From: Ceratobasidium sp. AG-K
Taxonomy: Eukaryota > Basidiomycota > Agaricomycetes > Cantharellales > Ceratobasidiaceae
Reading direction: 5' to 3'
DNA length: 64,000 nucleotides
NCBI GenBank assembly: GCA_037039685.1
Contig: JAWNGF010000006.1
Span: 1,736,001 to 1,800,000 of the forward strand
Below the pieces are notes generated by a model, which saw only the letters and a program-made list of their open reading frames with translations, was not told the origin of the DNA and did not search any database. Both the position numbers and the translations under genes were made by a program. Of this stretch, positions 22,528 through 34,606 are shown in pieces. How positions within the stretch are numbered: the stretch's first letter is position 1; the number at the start of each line of letters is the position of its first letter.

Positions 22528-24289
22528 CACCACAGGGTAAAGCTATAACCATTCCATTCGAAAAGTCTTATTGGCCAAATATCTCAACCAGAAAGCATGA
22601 GGTTACAACCGAGGCCATACTCCGTGTATCAACCGAGGCTGGCCCCGCCTTTGGACCGAAGCCGAGCGAGAACAGGACGCCCACACTTGATTGGAAGTCT
22701 CTATAGAGAACTCGTGACCTAGTCAAGGAGTCACTGTGTTCAAATGGTACCTGGTTCGGATCTTCTACGGCGTATGTAGGCCACATCGCATGACTGATGC
22801 AACTGCTCCCATCGACCAAGAGTTGGATCCGCCATTCGGGAACTATCTTTCTACTAACGTGCGACTGTAGTCCCTAGACGATCGCAATTGGGAGAACATA
22901 GCTCGAGGAGTGCCTCCGTTTGCAGCCAAGAGCTTAATTGGGAAATTGATACCCTCATCATACTTAGGTATATATCTACTTATTGTCATATATCATACCT
23001 ATATCTATATCTATCACCAAGTAAGCGATGTGGGATATTGGGCTAGGTTATAAATACTCACGCGTTGGTGATCATCAAAGTCTAGCCCCTCTTCCATCAC
23101 CAAACCCATCATTGTAGGAAGGGTCTCAATAAACTCTGTCGCACGCCTCGTCCTTGGCGGATAAACCACCGGTGAATTAACGTTAGGTCCGTCGAGTTTG
23201 GGTTGCCCCACCGTTAAAATTCATAGCATCATACCGAGATCCACAGTCACATGGGGGTTTGAGGCCGAGCCCGACACACAAGCCGAGCCCAATGAGTATA
23301 TATCGATACGGGACGAAAAAATAGCCATTCGTCAATCTAATTCATCAAAGGAGGTGTTATGCTCGAAATGCTGCCCGCATATACGCTGTTAAAACTTGAT
23401 AAGATGCGCATGGAAACGGCCCCAGGGCATAACATTCTCGATTCCAACCATTCACATATAAAAATAAATAAATAAAAACATCAAAATGATTGTTCCAACG
23501 CAGCAGTTCAGAGGAGCTCTTTATTAGAAAGTCTGCATGACTTCCTGCGGGTACCTAATGCAACTACACACGCGTGTACCGAGTGTTAGCGGCCGGTCCG
23601 AACCAGCTCTGTTACCATGTTTGACGTTACGGTACCTCATTGGTAGGAGATGTCTGATTTATCTGTTGCATAATCCAGACGTACTCGACGGAATAATGCA
23701 CATCTTCCGTGTGATTGTTATAGCTCATCGTCTGGCCTTTGGCGCAACTTGCTGGGGTGTGACCCGACAGCCTATGGTAATTATCACACAAATATAAACA
23801 TGGCAAAGACCAACAAAATTGAATGCATCTGATTAGCCTATAATCTCCATCGAAGAGACTAGTATAAAAACCGACTTTAAAGGCGCAACAAAATTGGAGC
23901 GAGAAGGAAAGAACTTACACTATGTACCGAACACCGGTCAATAGATGTGAGTTTTTGTGGAGTACGCCGCTTTCATTTCCACGTACATAGAGCTTACAAG
24001 CAAGGTAGCAATGAGCAAGGTAAGTTGGAGCATTGATGGAGCGCCCGATCGTAGGCTGCAGTTGGCGGAGAGGCCAGCTGATGTAACACTTGCTGACGTC
24101 ATCATGACAACTGTTTCCAGACCAAGGTCCATCGGGGCCAGGGCTCACCAACGACCACAGCTCCACGCACGTTACGCACGACCTTTACTACGGCACGGCT
24201 TTTGCGATAGACGATACGGACTTAATTCATTAATTACTCTGTGGCGAACGTTTCCATCTTGCAACCCACATACCCTTGCCACATAAAGG
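22528..24289. other. Intergenic region upstream of the RAB18-like gene
   Basis: No family is recognised. A minus-strand frame at 23014-23211 (with a possible donor after ...FDDHQR) looks somewhat gene-like but is short and cannot be extended. Around 22970-23015 there is a tatatc-rich low-complexity stretch. The final part before 24290 should contain the promoter of the GTPase gene. Confidence 0.4.
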
Positions 24290-25298
24290 ATGTCCGAGGC
24301 ACCACTGAACGCAAAGATTCTGCTCATTGGTATGGATTCACGTCAGTTGGTGTTGTTGGATGAAAAACAACCAGAAATATGTTCACTCAGGAAACTCGAG
24401 TGTGGGTAAATCAAGTATTCTACTCCGGTTTTCGGACGAGACTTGGCTCAGCGAGGACGAAAGCAGCGCGACCATTGGTGTAGACTTCCGAGTACGTCAC
24501 GCCTCTTTTGATTTTCCCAGCGACGAAGCTAATGCTGGATTAGGTTTCCAAGATGGACGTGCGGGGAAAGAAGGTTAAATTGAGCATCTGGGTAAGTGAC
24601 CATGTCGTGGGATAGTTTGCACCTGTTTTACGAATTGGGTCGACTGGTTAGGACACAGCGGGACAAGAACGATTCCGAACTATTACCTCCTCATACTATC
24701 GAGGTGCTCAAGGCATCATACTTGGTGAGCTGGTTGCAATATTACTCTTTTCGCCATTACGGAGTTAACTGGTTCGTTTAGTATACGATGTTGCCAACCG
24801 GGAATCGTTCGAGGCTCTGCCCAAATGGTTTTCCGAACTCGAGACGTATGTTTCGCCAAACGTTGTCAAGATTGTCGTTGGTAAGTACGACTTGTCGAAC
24901 ATAATATTATCGGCGCTTATTCATGGGGTTGGGGTTAGGCAACAAAGTAGACAAGGAATTCTCTCGCCAAGTCACAACTGAGGAAGGACGTGCATTTGCT
25001 CAGAGAATGGGAACGCTATTCGTAGAGTCTTCAGCAAAGACTAAGGTTGGGGTACAAGATACGTTTAGAGAGCTTGTTGAGAAGGTACGCTCGTGCTGCT
25101 CGCAGCCAGCACTGGACTCACAACCTCGATTTGGTTCTCTTCTAGATCGTCGATACACCCGAGCTCTGGGCTCCAGCAGCCCCACGCGTTGGCACAAACG
25201 GTACTCGTACCACCGCTGCTGGACGTACGATCCCGGGGTCCGTTAACTTGGTAGACGACGCGAATGCCAGCCAAGAGGGTGGAGGATGCGCTTGTTAA
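24290..25298 (+). CDS. RAB18: Rab GTPase, RAB18-like
   Basis: A small GTPase of the Rab family acting in membrane traffic; animal RAB18 works at the ER and lipid droplets. Seven exons (24290-24329, 24391-24491, 24544-24591, 24652-24724, 24782-24880, 24939-25084, 25146-25298) give 219 aa. Nucleotide-binding motifs are complete: GNSSVGKS (14-21), the switch I Thr in ATIGVDF, WDTAGQE (63-69), GNKVDKE (121-127) and SAK (152-154). The C terminus ends GGGCAC; Cys217 and Cys219 form a CXC double-prenylation motif. Assignment to RAB18 rests on the effector region and the [11 protein letters not shown] segment; another Rab subfamily is possible. The gene looks functional. Confidence 0.9.
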
Positions 25299-25579
25299 CT
25301 ACTCGCGCCTAGAGTTTTCCTAAAGATTACTTAGCCGAGACGAGATGAGGTGCTATTTATGACAAGTTCTAATGGGTTTGCTGTATCATATCCTTCCCGC
25401 CGTTCTATGTATGAAATACACACGCTAAAGAGTTAGTCGATTTGATTTGCTGTGTCGATGTTAGTCCTCGTCGATGTGCGCTCCCCAATAACCTGCAGTA
25501 AAGATCAACAGATCCTCGCAGGCTGAAGGGTGAATTGATAATTTATCCAAGCCATTAGCGTGAACACCATGGAACCCAA

Positions 25580-25760
25580 ACCTGCGGTTTTTCCGCAGGT
25601 GAAAACCGCATGCTATATGCAGTTCACTGGCAAAACCCTGAGGTTACGTGCGGATCTTGGACTGAGCGTCTGTGGAGCTAATATCAAATCCAGAAGCAAC
25701 CTGTGGATTTTGCCAGTGAACCGCAGGTAACCTCCATCTTTTCCGCAGATTGACGCTCTA
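25580..25760. repeat. Short hairpin-rich repeat (MITE-like)
   Basis: Contains a perfect hairpin, acctgcgg-5 nt-ccgcaggt (25580-25600), and an inverted pair ttcactggcaaaa / ttttgccagtgaa about 75 bp apart (near 25622 and 25710). Further 'ccgcag' motifs follow. This looks like a small inverted-repeat element, but no target duplication is evident. The remaining sequence from 25299 to 26276 holds no recognisable gene. Confidence 0.4.
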
Positions 25761-26276
25761 CCGTGGAAAATAAAACCACACAGCCCGAGTCTGAGCATCC
25801 AGGCGCCGGCGCGCGTGTTTTTTTTGGCGTTTTTCTGACCTATTGCTGTACCTGGACGGATGGATATGCCGCCAGCTACTGTAGTAAGGCCGCTTGCTGT
25901 CGAGCCGTGGACTAATTATCAGGAACAAAGGAAAGAAATGCCGACACAGTTGACTATCTGGTGGGACGCCGGGGGGGCGGTGAGGCGAGTTAAGAACGCT
26001 CAGGACTCGCTCATATTACCTCATTTCACCGCTCATTTACCGCCAGCATTGCCTTCCCAGACATTTTTGCTTGAGAACAATGCATTCTATGAATTCAGAT
26101 CGATAACATAAGCCGCGCCGAATTTCCAACCATATAAGGCATGCATACATCCGCCTCCGGCTTGTTTAGCATGCACCATTATCCTGCCACACCCCAGTGC
26201 CACCGGTGCTCGGGGTTTCGTACTGCGTCCACCATTTAGCAGTCCACAGGCGTCTGCGATGAATTGGTTCTCGTTG

Positions 26277-27129
26277 TTAGAGCGCTACACAAGTGATGAA
26301 AGGGTCCGTGCTCACCCTCCGTAGGTGCATCGTTGACCGCCAGTGTACACCGTAGCGGATCCATATGCCGCAACACCAGCACACTTACCAGTTCCCGGAG
26401 TGACTCCGCCGACAGAAGCCCGGGCTTGGGCGAGCAGGTCGCGCGCAATACCTTCAGCCTGGTCGTACTATAGATTCCACTCCCATGCTCAGCAGCATTC
26501 TTAGAAGATTCTATCGAATGACCTACACGAAGGGGGAACTCGGAGCGTTGAACCGACTGGGCGAGTTGTCCAGCACTGTATCCTGGGTTGTTCCTATCGT
26601 TCACAATCGCCTGGTCGAGGTACTACGATGGTTGTTATTGACGAGTTCAGTTTGATTACCAGCCATCGTTCGTGTCACAGCTCACCTTGTTGGTGCTGTA
26701 GTTAACATCCATGATCTGGGCATACGAACCCCACCCTTGGCTGGGACGCTGCTGGAACACCCCGATCGAGTCTTGGTCTCCGCAAGGCCTGGAATTCAGG
26801 AAATTGTATGTTAGGGAATGGTCTTGTCGCTGTTCGATCACTACTCACAGATTGTTGACGTGGGACTCGATCCAAGCGGTCTGGTTGATTAGTCCCGATG
26901 AGTCGCGTCATCACAAGACCAAGTTATGTATGCCCCATACCTCAAACGTGCTCAGCAGCACCTTGTCCGTCACTCCGCGACCGACGGTGATGCGGTAGAC
27001 CTGGTCCCTGATAGCTGGGTTGGCGGTCGAAGGGATCGACGCGCAGTCGCGAGCTTTGACGGCAGGAGCAGCGAAAGACACCTGCAGGAGGGCGAGAGCG
27101 GTGGTTGCGGCGAGGGCCAAGAACTTCAT
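26277..27129 (-). CDS. Small secreted protein with bacterial-type lysozyme/transglycosylase-like motif
   Basis: The start at 27129 opens a clear signal peptide (MKFLALAATTALALL..., cleavage near residue 20). About five or six exons can be read, giving roughly 165 aa. The core has a candidate catalytic Glu68 in TAWIES, then CGDQDSIGVFQQRPSQGWG, followed by QIMDVNYSTNK and AQSVQRSEFP. This DxDSxGxFQQRPSQGWG pattern is characteristic of small actinobacterial peptidoglycan-hydrolase-like proteins (lysozyme-like fold). I infer an extracellular cell-wall-active or antibacterial role, possibly after transfer from bacteria, but activity is unproven. The last exon is uncertain: the best acceptor gives a stop at 26277-26279, and a longer C terminus is possible. 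Confidence 0.7.
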
Positions 27130-30100
27130 GTCGAACTGATGGAGGTGAGTGTAGAGTGTATCGAAAGTAGAGAGAGACCTGTTGGTGCTGGTTTCTAGTC
27201 GAGCTTGTATGTACTCGTTTTATACTGTTTGAGTATCACATATTTCAGCCAGCAAAACCAGGTTCGGGCAGAATCGACTCTTCAAACTCCTCGCCTGCCT
27301 AGATGGAGCACACAGTACATGCTATCCCACACGCAGAGCACTGATACGCGCCGTCGGCTGACACAACAGAGGCGGTATACTAGTATGCGAGCTGCCGCTG
27401 CCATACGCTCCCGGGCTTCCTTCCGACAGATGCGCGCCCATTATTACACGTGCGGTCACTCGGGCATGATTTACGCACTCGAAGCGCGAGTTGACTGGGT
27501 GGATGTATTCGTCGGTATATTGCCAAGCGTATGTGAAGCACGGTTCGTAAGCGACAGTTGCGGCTCAAGTGCCCGGGTTGCCCGGCGCCCCGCAGCCCCT
27601 AGCAACTACGCCTTTTTCTCTATATTTTGGTAATTTACCAGAATATATCAGCGGGCGAAAGCTGAGTTATGATACGCATGTAGTAAGAGGATTACTGCGA
27701 TCCTTGTATATCACGATCATCGGCGCGGCCGGTCCATAATGTGTGGCCGTAAACAATGCCAAATAGTTCCTTGATCGGGTCTTTCGCCAAACATCGCTCA
27801 GCTAGCCTCAGCAGTCGAGAAGCAGCCTGGCACATAGTCAAATAGTCACAACTCTGTGAGCCTTACATGTAATGTACAGCATACGTGGCGATCTGTGCGC
27901 ACGCCCTAGTGACCCTCAACTCCTGGACCGACCATTCATGTTTTGGACCCCCAAGTTCACCAAGCCTAGTAGTAGTACTTGCTCCTCCCGCCAGATGTCG
28001 ATGTCACACCCGAAATACAGGCACCTTGCATCAAAATCCCTTGCGATACCCTCGTCCCCCCTGGTGAGGGGTTGAGTCGTTAGCGTCCCCGGACAATCGG
28101 TGTGGTCTACTTCGCTGTGCTCGACAGACCAAATAAGCTTGGTGATAAGAATTAAAATCCAAAGCTTCGTCACGGCTTCGATATGGGAGGAGGCCGGAAA
28201 TCGGACGCTCGTGTACTCGCACAGCTCGGGTACCAGTGTTTTCGCTAGCGGGACGAGTGTGAGCGGGCGGAACGAACAAAAAAACTCAGCTCGTACGAAA
28301 GAATGTTCTCGCAAAACGGATCAGATCCTCCGACTACTTTCATACAACTTCGCTGGGAGGTGGAGGGGACGACGGTCACCCGCGAACCATGGCTTTCTAT
28401 CCATTCAACCCCCAAATCCCAAGGAGACTGATCAGTCCGACAAAGCAAAGAAACTCTGCGTAGTATATTGATGATGTAGCACTTACTCCTCCTGAAAGGT
28501 CCGCCCTTGGCTATCGAAACTGAGTACCCTTGGCTCACGAGAAGGATTGCTTCTCATTGGCCGCAGCGTGTTCTCCAGAGCCCCGGCACATATGCCGGTG
28601 GCGTCTTCGCAGAGTCGGCAGAATTGGCACAGCTAAGTGGAGAAAGGATAATAGTCAACATATTATCAATAGTCGGTTGAAAATAAGCAAACCTGACCAA
28701 GGAGGAAACCGGAACACGCCCCATAAAGCAATGCGCTCACCAAAGTCCTCGTTGCGTTTACAATAATCTCCACTCGCGAACCGAAAACCAACCATCTCCG
28801 AATAAATGCGCCAGACTTGGCTCACTCGCTCTCGAAGCGGCGGTGGATACGGCCAAGAAAGTGGACGATGTCGAGCAGTGTAATTCACGCGGTCCGACTG
28901 CCGATGCTGCGGTGCGTCATTGCGATGGAGTGCTTCTCGTTATTACATACACCACCGTTGAATAGGCTTCGATACGGCTGTTGGGGTCATTAGTTTCAAG
29001 TGCCAAGCAATGGCCGACTTGGACCAAGGCTTGGAAGCGTGGTCACGGTGGATCTCGAAGCCCGAGTAATCAAGCACAGCCATGTGCGTGGTGCCAAGTA
29101 TGGCGAGGGGGGCGTGTATTCGGCACTGTGGTCAGTGCGAGCGAGTCTACTCGGGACTGAGGTCGCCCGACTGTTATCTTCAAAGGTAGTTTGAGGTTTT
29201 GATGGATTTCATTTCTAGAGTGTTGTAATTCGGGAGTTCGGGATTTATTGTCGTCAGCGAATATGGGTAGATTGACGGAAGAGATAAAGCTGTCTAGGAC
29301 CTATCGATCATGTCAAGACGCCTTCTATGTTCTCCACCGTTTGAAACAGAAGCGCCTTCTTGTTCCTAATTAAGCAACACAAAACCTCAAATCGGCTCTT
29401 CCCGATCAAGGGAGAAAGAAAATTAACAGAGCTACCGTACCAGCACTATCGAACAATACACCACGCTCGTCGCCGTGAACCCCCCGCCCACCAGCCCCGA
29501 GTGACTCATCGGATCAGCCGCGCGCTACATTTGGGCAATCCAGGAAAACGCCCAATGTGTGGCTGTGCTGATCATCGGGAAAAGGTAAACTGTTGACACA
29601 CATGAGATGAAAGTCGCTATAATTAGACCGTCAGGCCCAAATATCACAAGTCATCTGAACGGGCATAACCGAAGAAACATGCACCTCGCGTTTCGAATCA
29701 AACCACGGTCGCGAAGAACCAACCTGATACTGCGCCGAAATGAGGGGCGCGGGAGTTGGCGGCTCGCTCGCAAATAAAAATTCGAGAACGTCATGTGTAC
29801 TCGTATTCGGCACAGAAGAAATGTCAGTCGTGTCGATGTCGTGATGTGATTAAGGGGCCACGTACACCCCAAACGACACTCTTGGCGGGAGTTTCGCCGA
29901 CCTGTGGCAACGCCCGCAGGTACTGGCGTCGGTATCATTCACGAGCGTGTGGATTATGCTTCTTCGTACCTCCACTAGAATCATTGCAGGTCACCGGACA
30001 AAATCCCGAAACGAAAATTGGCAAGCTATCATTACGGACTTGAGCGCATCGGAATTAAAGGTGTGAACTCGGAACGTGTAATGAAATGAACGATGTACGT

Positions 30101-30461
30101 TGCTGAAAAGAGTCGACTCCGCCTGGATCAAAGAAGCCTTCTCACTTATCGCCATGCGTGAGTCGGTGCAAAAAGTCGGCGGATGCAGTGTGGATATCGT
30201 GCACGCCAAGATCGAAGGTCGTCGAGAACAGTGCTGACGTACTCTTGGACGCTGCGGAGTACGAGAGCACGACGGCCCACAATGGTAACCTCTTGGGTTA
30301 CCCTCGATCAACGTCAGACACCGCCACGAGAAGCTGAAGCCAAGAAGCGAGCCTATTCTTGCTGACAGCTGGGCGCTAGCACTCAGGGTCCTGCCCCCGC
30401 ACGCCAAGCAGCTCAAGGTTTATCTAGGAGGTCGGACGGCTGAAACGGTACAATCACAAAC
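27130..30461. other. 3.3-kb region with no identified gene
   Basis: Frames are short and scattered on both strands. The most gene-like piece is 29000-29194 (plus; ...HSHVRGAKYGEGGVYSALW...), 64 codons ending just after a possible donor; I cannot place it in a family. The stretch at 30000-30440 precedes the DUF1275 gene and may include its promoter. Confidence 0.4.
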
Positions 30462-31585
30462 ATGCCCCCGTTCAAGCATTCGATGACTCTCGACTCAGTG
30501 TTTACGCTTGTCAAGCGTTCTAGGACGCGAGATGACCGACCTGGAGCGATGGCGTATCTTCGACAAGAGCTCCCGGCGGGTGTCAACTCGCTCCCGCTTG
30601 CTGCGTATGCTTTTATGAGTGGCTATGTGAGTCCAGTCAACGCACTAGTCTTTGCGGTAGCTAATTGATTGCAGATCAATGCGCTCTCGTTTATCACTTC
30701 TGCTATTTGGTGCGGATTCATGACCGGCAACTCGGTCATGCTCGGACTCGCCCTCTCCCGCCTCTCGCTCGGCCAACGGCGCGAAGACGCATTTGCAATC
30801 AACGACGCTCAAGCATTCACCGCTCTCGTTTGCTTTGTCATTGGAATTGCCCTCGCTCGGATCGGCGACTTGTCGATTTGGGCGGCTCCCATTGTATCCG
30901 ACCCCGAAGACAAACCTCGCCGCTCGAGCGTCGACTGGGCTGATTCAGCGCCTACCCGAGTCGGCACACCTGTTCCCGGCAAGCCCCGCCTCGTTGTGAC
31001 CGCTGCGCCTAGTGGGAGCTCGACACCCAGCCCCACGATGCTCGCTCCCGTCCCCACCAACCAGTCCGAAGCAGCCAAACCCACGCCTACACCTACACCC
31101 GCCTCGTACGCACCCGCCCGAACGCGGCTCTGGCTCCTCACCGGCACACTCTTCCAAGCTCTCCTGCTCGTTGGGTCCGGCGTGGCCTCGATGCATGATA
31201 CTTCCCGCTGGTCCTCTCCCTCTGGGTTCGCCGCTCTGGGACTGACGAGTCTGAGTATGGGGTTCCAAGGCGTCATGGCTCACCGCATGGGAAGCGGGTT
31301 TGGTGCGACCGTCGTGCTGAGCTCGTTGTGGGTCGAGTTGGTCGGGTCCCCTGGCGGGATCAGGTGGAAAGAGTATAGGGGTGTGCGGGTGTACACCATC
31401 TTGTTATTCATCGTCGGTGGACTTGGTGAGTCTCCTTGCCCTCTTCTCTCTCCTTGAGCTAACTCGAGTCTACAGTCGGTGGTATTCTGCGGGACCCTAA
31501 AGTCCTTGGTGTATCCAACTCACTCTTCGTCGGAGCCGGAATGAGAGTTGTCATTGCGTTTGGGTGGCTATTCGTCGCCGCCTAA
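30462..31585 (+). CDS. DUF1275 (YoaK-like) integral membrane protein
   Basis: Three exons (30462-30626, 30675-31425, 31476-31585) give 341 aa. The N-terminal half has the family hallmark GYINALSF...MTGNSVMLGLAL, matching the AG(Y/F)xDAxxF...TGN pattern of DUF1275. About six or seven hydrophobic segments are visible (around residues 48-80, 100-125, 225-250, 258-280, 300-318 and 325-341). They are interrupted by a long Pro/Ser/Thr-rich loop of about 85 residues (roughly 135-220). The family is found in bacteria and fungi and has no established biochemical function; a transport-related role is often supposed. Start chosen at the first ATG in frame, 39 codons before the first DUF1275 residues. 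Confidence 0.88.
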
Positions 31586-32930
31586 TTTTTCGCTTGCTCT
31601 CTTGCTTCGATACCCGTGCACACATACCCCTGTACTACATCATTTTCGTTCTTCATTTCGTCTTGTCACCTCATGCTGGGGTTGTTGAACCTCGTTTTGG
31701 GGTCATGTCTCATAGATGTGTATTCTCGAGCCTATGGACTCTCGCATGCCTAGATGTAGCAGTATGCTTTTTGTATTGTAGCTGGTATGCATTCTTGCTT
31801 TTTCTTTCTATTGAGATCGTCGGCTGGGGATGCGCGGGATACCAGCACGTGATTGCCAATTAAACAATAGCACGTTGTCAAGCTAAATTTTCTATAGTAT
31901 TCTCTATCCTCCGCAGCGCGCTATCGTACCATCGAGTCAGCACCCCGCGCCCGAGCTCACCGGACTAGTCATACAGTAGATAATAACCCCCGCGGTGACT
32001 AAAATCCCTCCCCCGCGTCAGTGATCCCAATTGGCAATGATTTTTCCCAACGTGCGGGGGTTGATCAGTGAAACGTCAACCCTGCAGGATGAAACGTCCA
32101 AGCTAATCTCGATGTGTAGGCCAAGCGTTTGAGCGCTCGGTATCCTCCATAATCAGAGCGGTTTCGGGCTTGGCTCGTGCGTTATTTTTGGTGGTGGTTG
32201 AGACCGTGGTTGTCACGAAAAGCGGGCGGTTCTGAGAGCTTTTGGGATGTCCAGACTCATGGACAGCAGCTGTCAAACCAAGTAGATGCCGGACCAGACG
32301 AAAGAGTGTGAAATGAAATCGAGCGATTGCGACGGCGCGTCGTCTCGGTTTGGCAAGTCACTTTGCGCTGAGTGCGATCAAAGTCAAGAGTTGATGCGCG
32401 CGCCATGGTGGGGCGTCATTGGACCCGTGTGGCTGTGCTGGAGTGGTGTGTTTCTCACGACCATATTCATTTGGACCGTCTTGCAATTACATGTTAGTTC
32501 TTCTGAGACTTGACAGTGCAAGTGTGCAGAAAGCGGTAGGGTGGTGTAGAATGGGCTGAGATGAGGTCGGGGATTGGATAGATAGAGACGTCAACGCGGG
32601 TGATATACTTTGTCTGGCCGGCTGCTGAGTATCGGTATGTGTCATCTTCCGGAGCTCTGAGTTGTGAGTAATTCACTGACAATGTGTAGGATTCGAGAGT
32701 CCAGAGGGAACAAGGGGCGTGATTTGTCACCGAGACTATTGGGGCGCGTCACGATATCCTAAATGTGCATCTCGACGCGTCGGTCAGCTATGCCGCTTAG
32801 GTGGTCCGCGGAGGGCAGAAATTGTCGCTTCATGGCTGTTAAGGAGTTGCGTAGGACGGGGGAGTGGTATAAATGGTGGAGCTGGTGCGTAGTCAAAGTC
32901 AAAGCTCACACGATTCAATCCACTAAGCAG
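31586..32930. other. Intergenic region
   Basis: No conserved gene recognised. The frame at 32286-32513 (plus) ends in one hydrophobic segment but has no family resemblance or supporting context. The frame at 31564-31863 overlaps the end of the DUF1275 gene and is not credible. Confidence 0.4.
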
Positions 32931-32948
32931 CTGATCCACCACCTCATA

Positions 32949-34108
32949 GCTACGATATTTACTCCTCTCCTCGCTCTCGTCGCCTATGCCTCTGCCGCTT
33001 CAGCCGGCACGTCCCTCGCATCTACCACAACATCCACCACAGCACAGAACTCGACTTCCAGTGCCCCATCGGCCACACCGACCGTCGCCTGCTCCTCGGA
33101 CGATCCAAACGGCTCTCTGTTGAACCAATTCCAAAACGGTACACCCGAGCCTGAGCGCAGGACAGCTGGAGCAGGCGTTCTTGGACCTCAGAATATCCCG
33201 CTCGAGAGGGAGAGTCCGTTTTTTTAGCGCCTTCGATTACGGATAGTGGTTCTGTGTAGGTTGGTGCTTATTTGAAGTTTAGGATAGAGACTCACCGGCG
33301 GTCCAGTGAGATTCCAAGTGGCTGTTTGCGCTTTCGCATCATCGGGCTCAGGATGGAGGATGGGTGCATCAGCAAAATGGTGGGTGGAGTCGTAATAAAT
33401 TGTAAGTCGCACAACCTGATGTGGGTAGTTCACGATATGCCTTTGGCGACAGCGATGGCTGGTGTCAACATGCGCCTGAAAGCAGGTGGTATTTGGTGAG
33501 TGGATATGGGCTCTGTGAGGGTAAGTTCCTCACGCCCTTGATAGTGAAATGCATTGGCACCTGACTGCCAAGGTGAGGTTTGGATTATTCATTATTTGAG
33601 CTCAGTTCTGACGGCTGGGATGTAGTGGGGATATACCATAGCTGTGAGCACAAAGTTGCAGGTTCCCGTGAGAGTGAGCATAGCTGACCATTTTTTGGCC
33701 GGTCGACAGGGGGGTTGCCGTGTGAACGCCGTTGAACAGCTGGGGCGCAATTATTTGGCCGACGTGGTGCGTCATTAACTTCTGATCTATCTGAGTAGCA
33801 CCTTACTAGTGCTCGTATTCTTCTAGGCTATATATCTCCCTCGTTTGGCCATTACGTCGGGAACATCGGAAATACCACTATGAAATACTTAGAAATCTTC
33901 AACTCGAATATCTATGAGGATATCAGCCTTAACCAGTGACTGGCGCTCACTCCCCCAGATATCGTCAAGGTTAGTCCAGACTCGGGCTGATTAAGAGCAC
34001 ATGTATTGATGCATGCGTTATTTTAAGCACATCTGCAACTTGACGATGAGACTATCTATCAGTTGCAGAAGGTCAAGCCGATCGTTGTCAGTCCTGGGAC
34101 GCGGTGAA
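32949..34108 (+). pseudogene. Decayed oxalate decarboxylase (bicupin) gene
   Basis: Pieces of a fungal oxalate decarboxylase can be read in order: a signal-peptide-like start (ATA in place of ATG near 32949, then TIFTPLLALVAYAS); a Ser/Thr stretch; SLLNQFQNGTPEPERR and GVLGPQNIPLERES (to about 33210); a frameshift at a run of seven T near 33217; FLAPSITDSGS; PLATAMAGVNMRLKAGG (about 33440-33490); then, after loss of most of both cupin domains, PSFGHYVGNIGNTTMKYLEI (near 33838-33900), DISLNQ followed by TGA where Trp is expected (near 33938), LALTPPDIVK, and a last exon with LDDETIYQLQKVKPIVV (to about 34108). The metal-binding cupin motifs are missing, so the gene is dead. The intact enzyme converts oxalate to formate and CO2. 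Confidence 0.78.
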
Positions 34109-34606
34109 GTAATGCGATTATCAGAACAAAGTGGATTGGATACATGATGTGAAGAGCAGTAGACACGAAACCATCTCGAAGACAATGAATAGTATATTGT
34201 TGCGTGAGGGGCCTTGTATTAGAGCGACTTTATTCAGACCAGGCCATTGCATAGGTCCAGAAACGAAGAAATCGTACTTGTAGCCTCAACTTGCCCCGGT
34301 CCGTGAAAAAATAGAGAATCTGCATGGCAGCTTATAGATGCATATACACCGACCCGTCTTTGTTGCTGGCCTTACGAAACATGGTTAAGCTTCATTGACA
34401 GGGATCAATTTAGCTTCCTACGGCACTTCATAAATTATGATTACATTCTGCAAATATCTAGCGTGAGGCTCTTTACCATAGTTTATCAAGACAACAACAT
34501 GGTGCTGTACAGGAGCATTGTCAGGGGGAAAGCAGTGCAGTTTGATTGGATCATCTGGGAAACATCACTCTGCGGCCAGCGCCTTCAGTCAGCCACCGAT
34601 AGTAAA

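Noticed and set aside
22970..23015. Possible CRISPR-like or satellite repeat
   Set aside because: Only low-complexity tatatc sequence without spacers or regular unit length.
30809..31276. 155-codon minus-strand frame in the DUF1275 gene
   Set aside because: Antisense to a well-supported exon; composition arises from the Pro/Ser/Thr loop.
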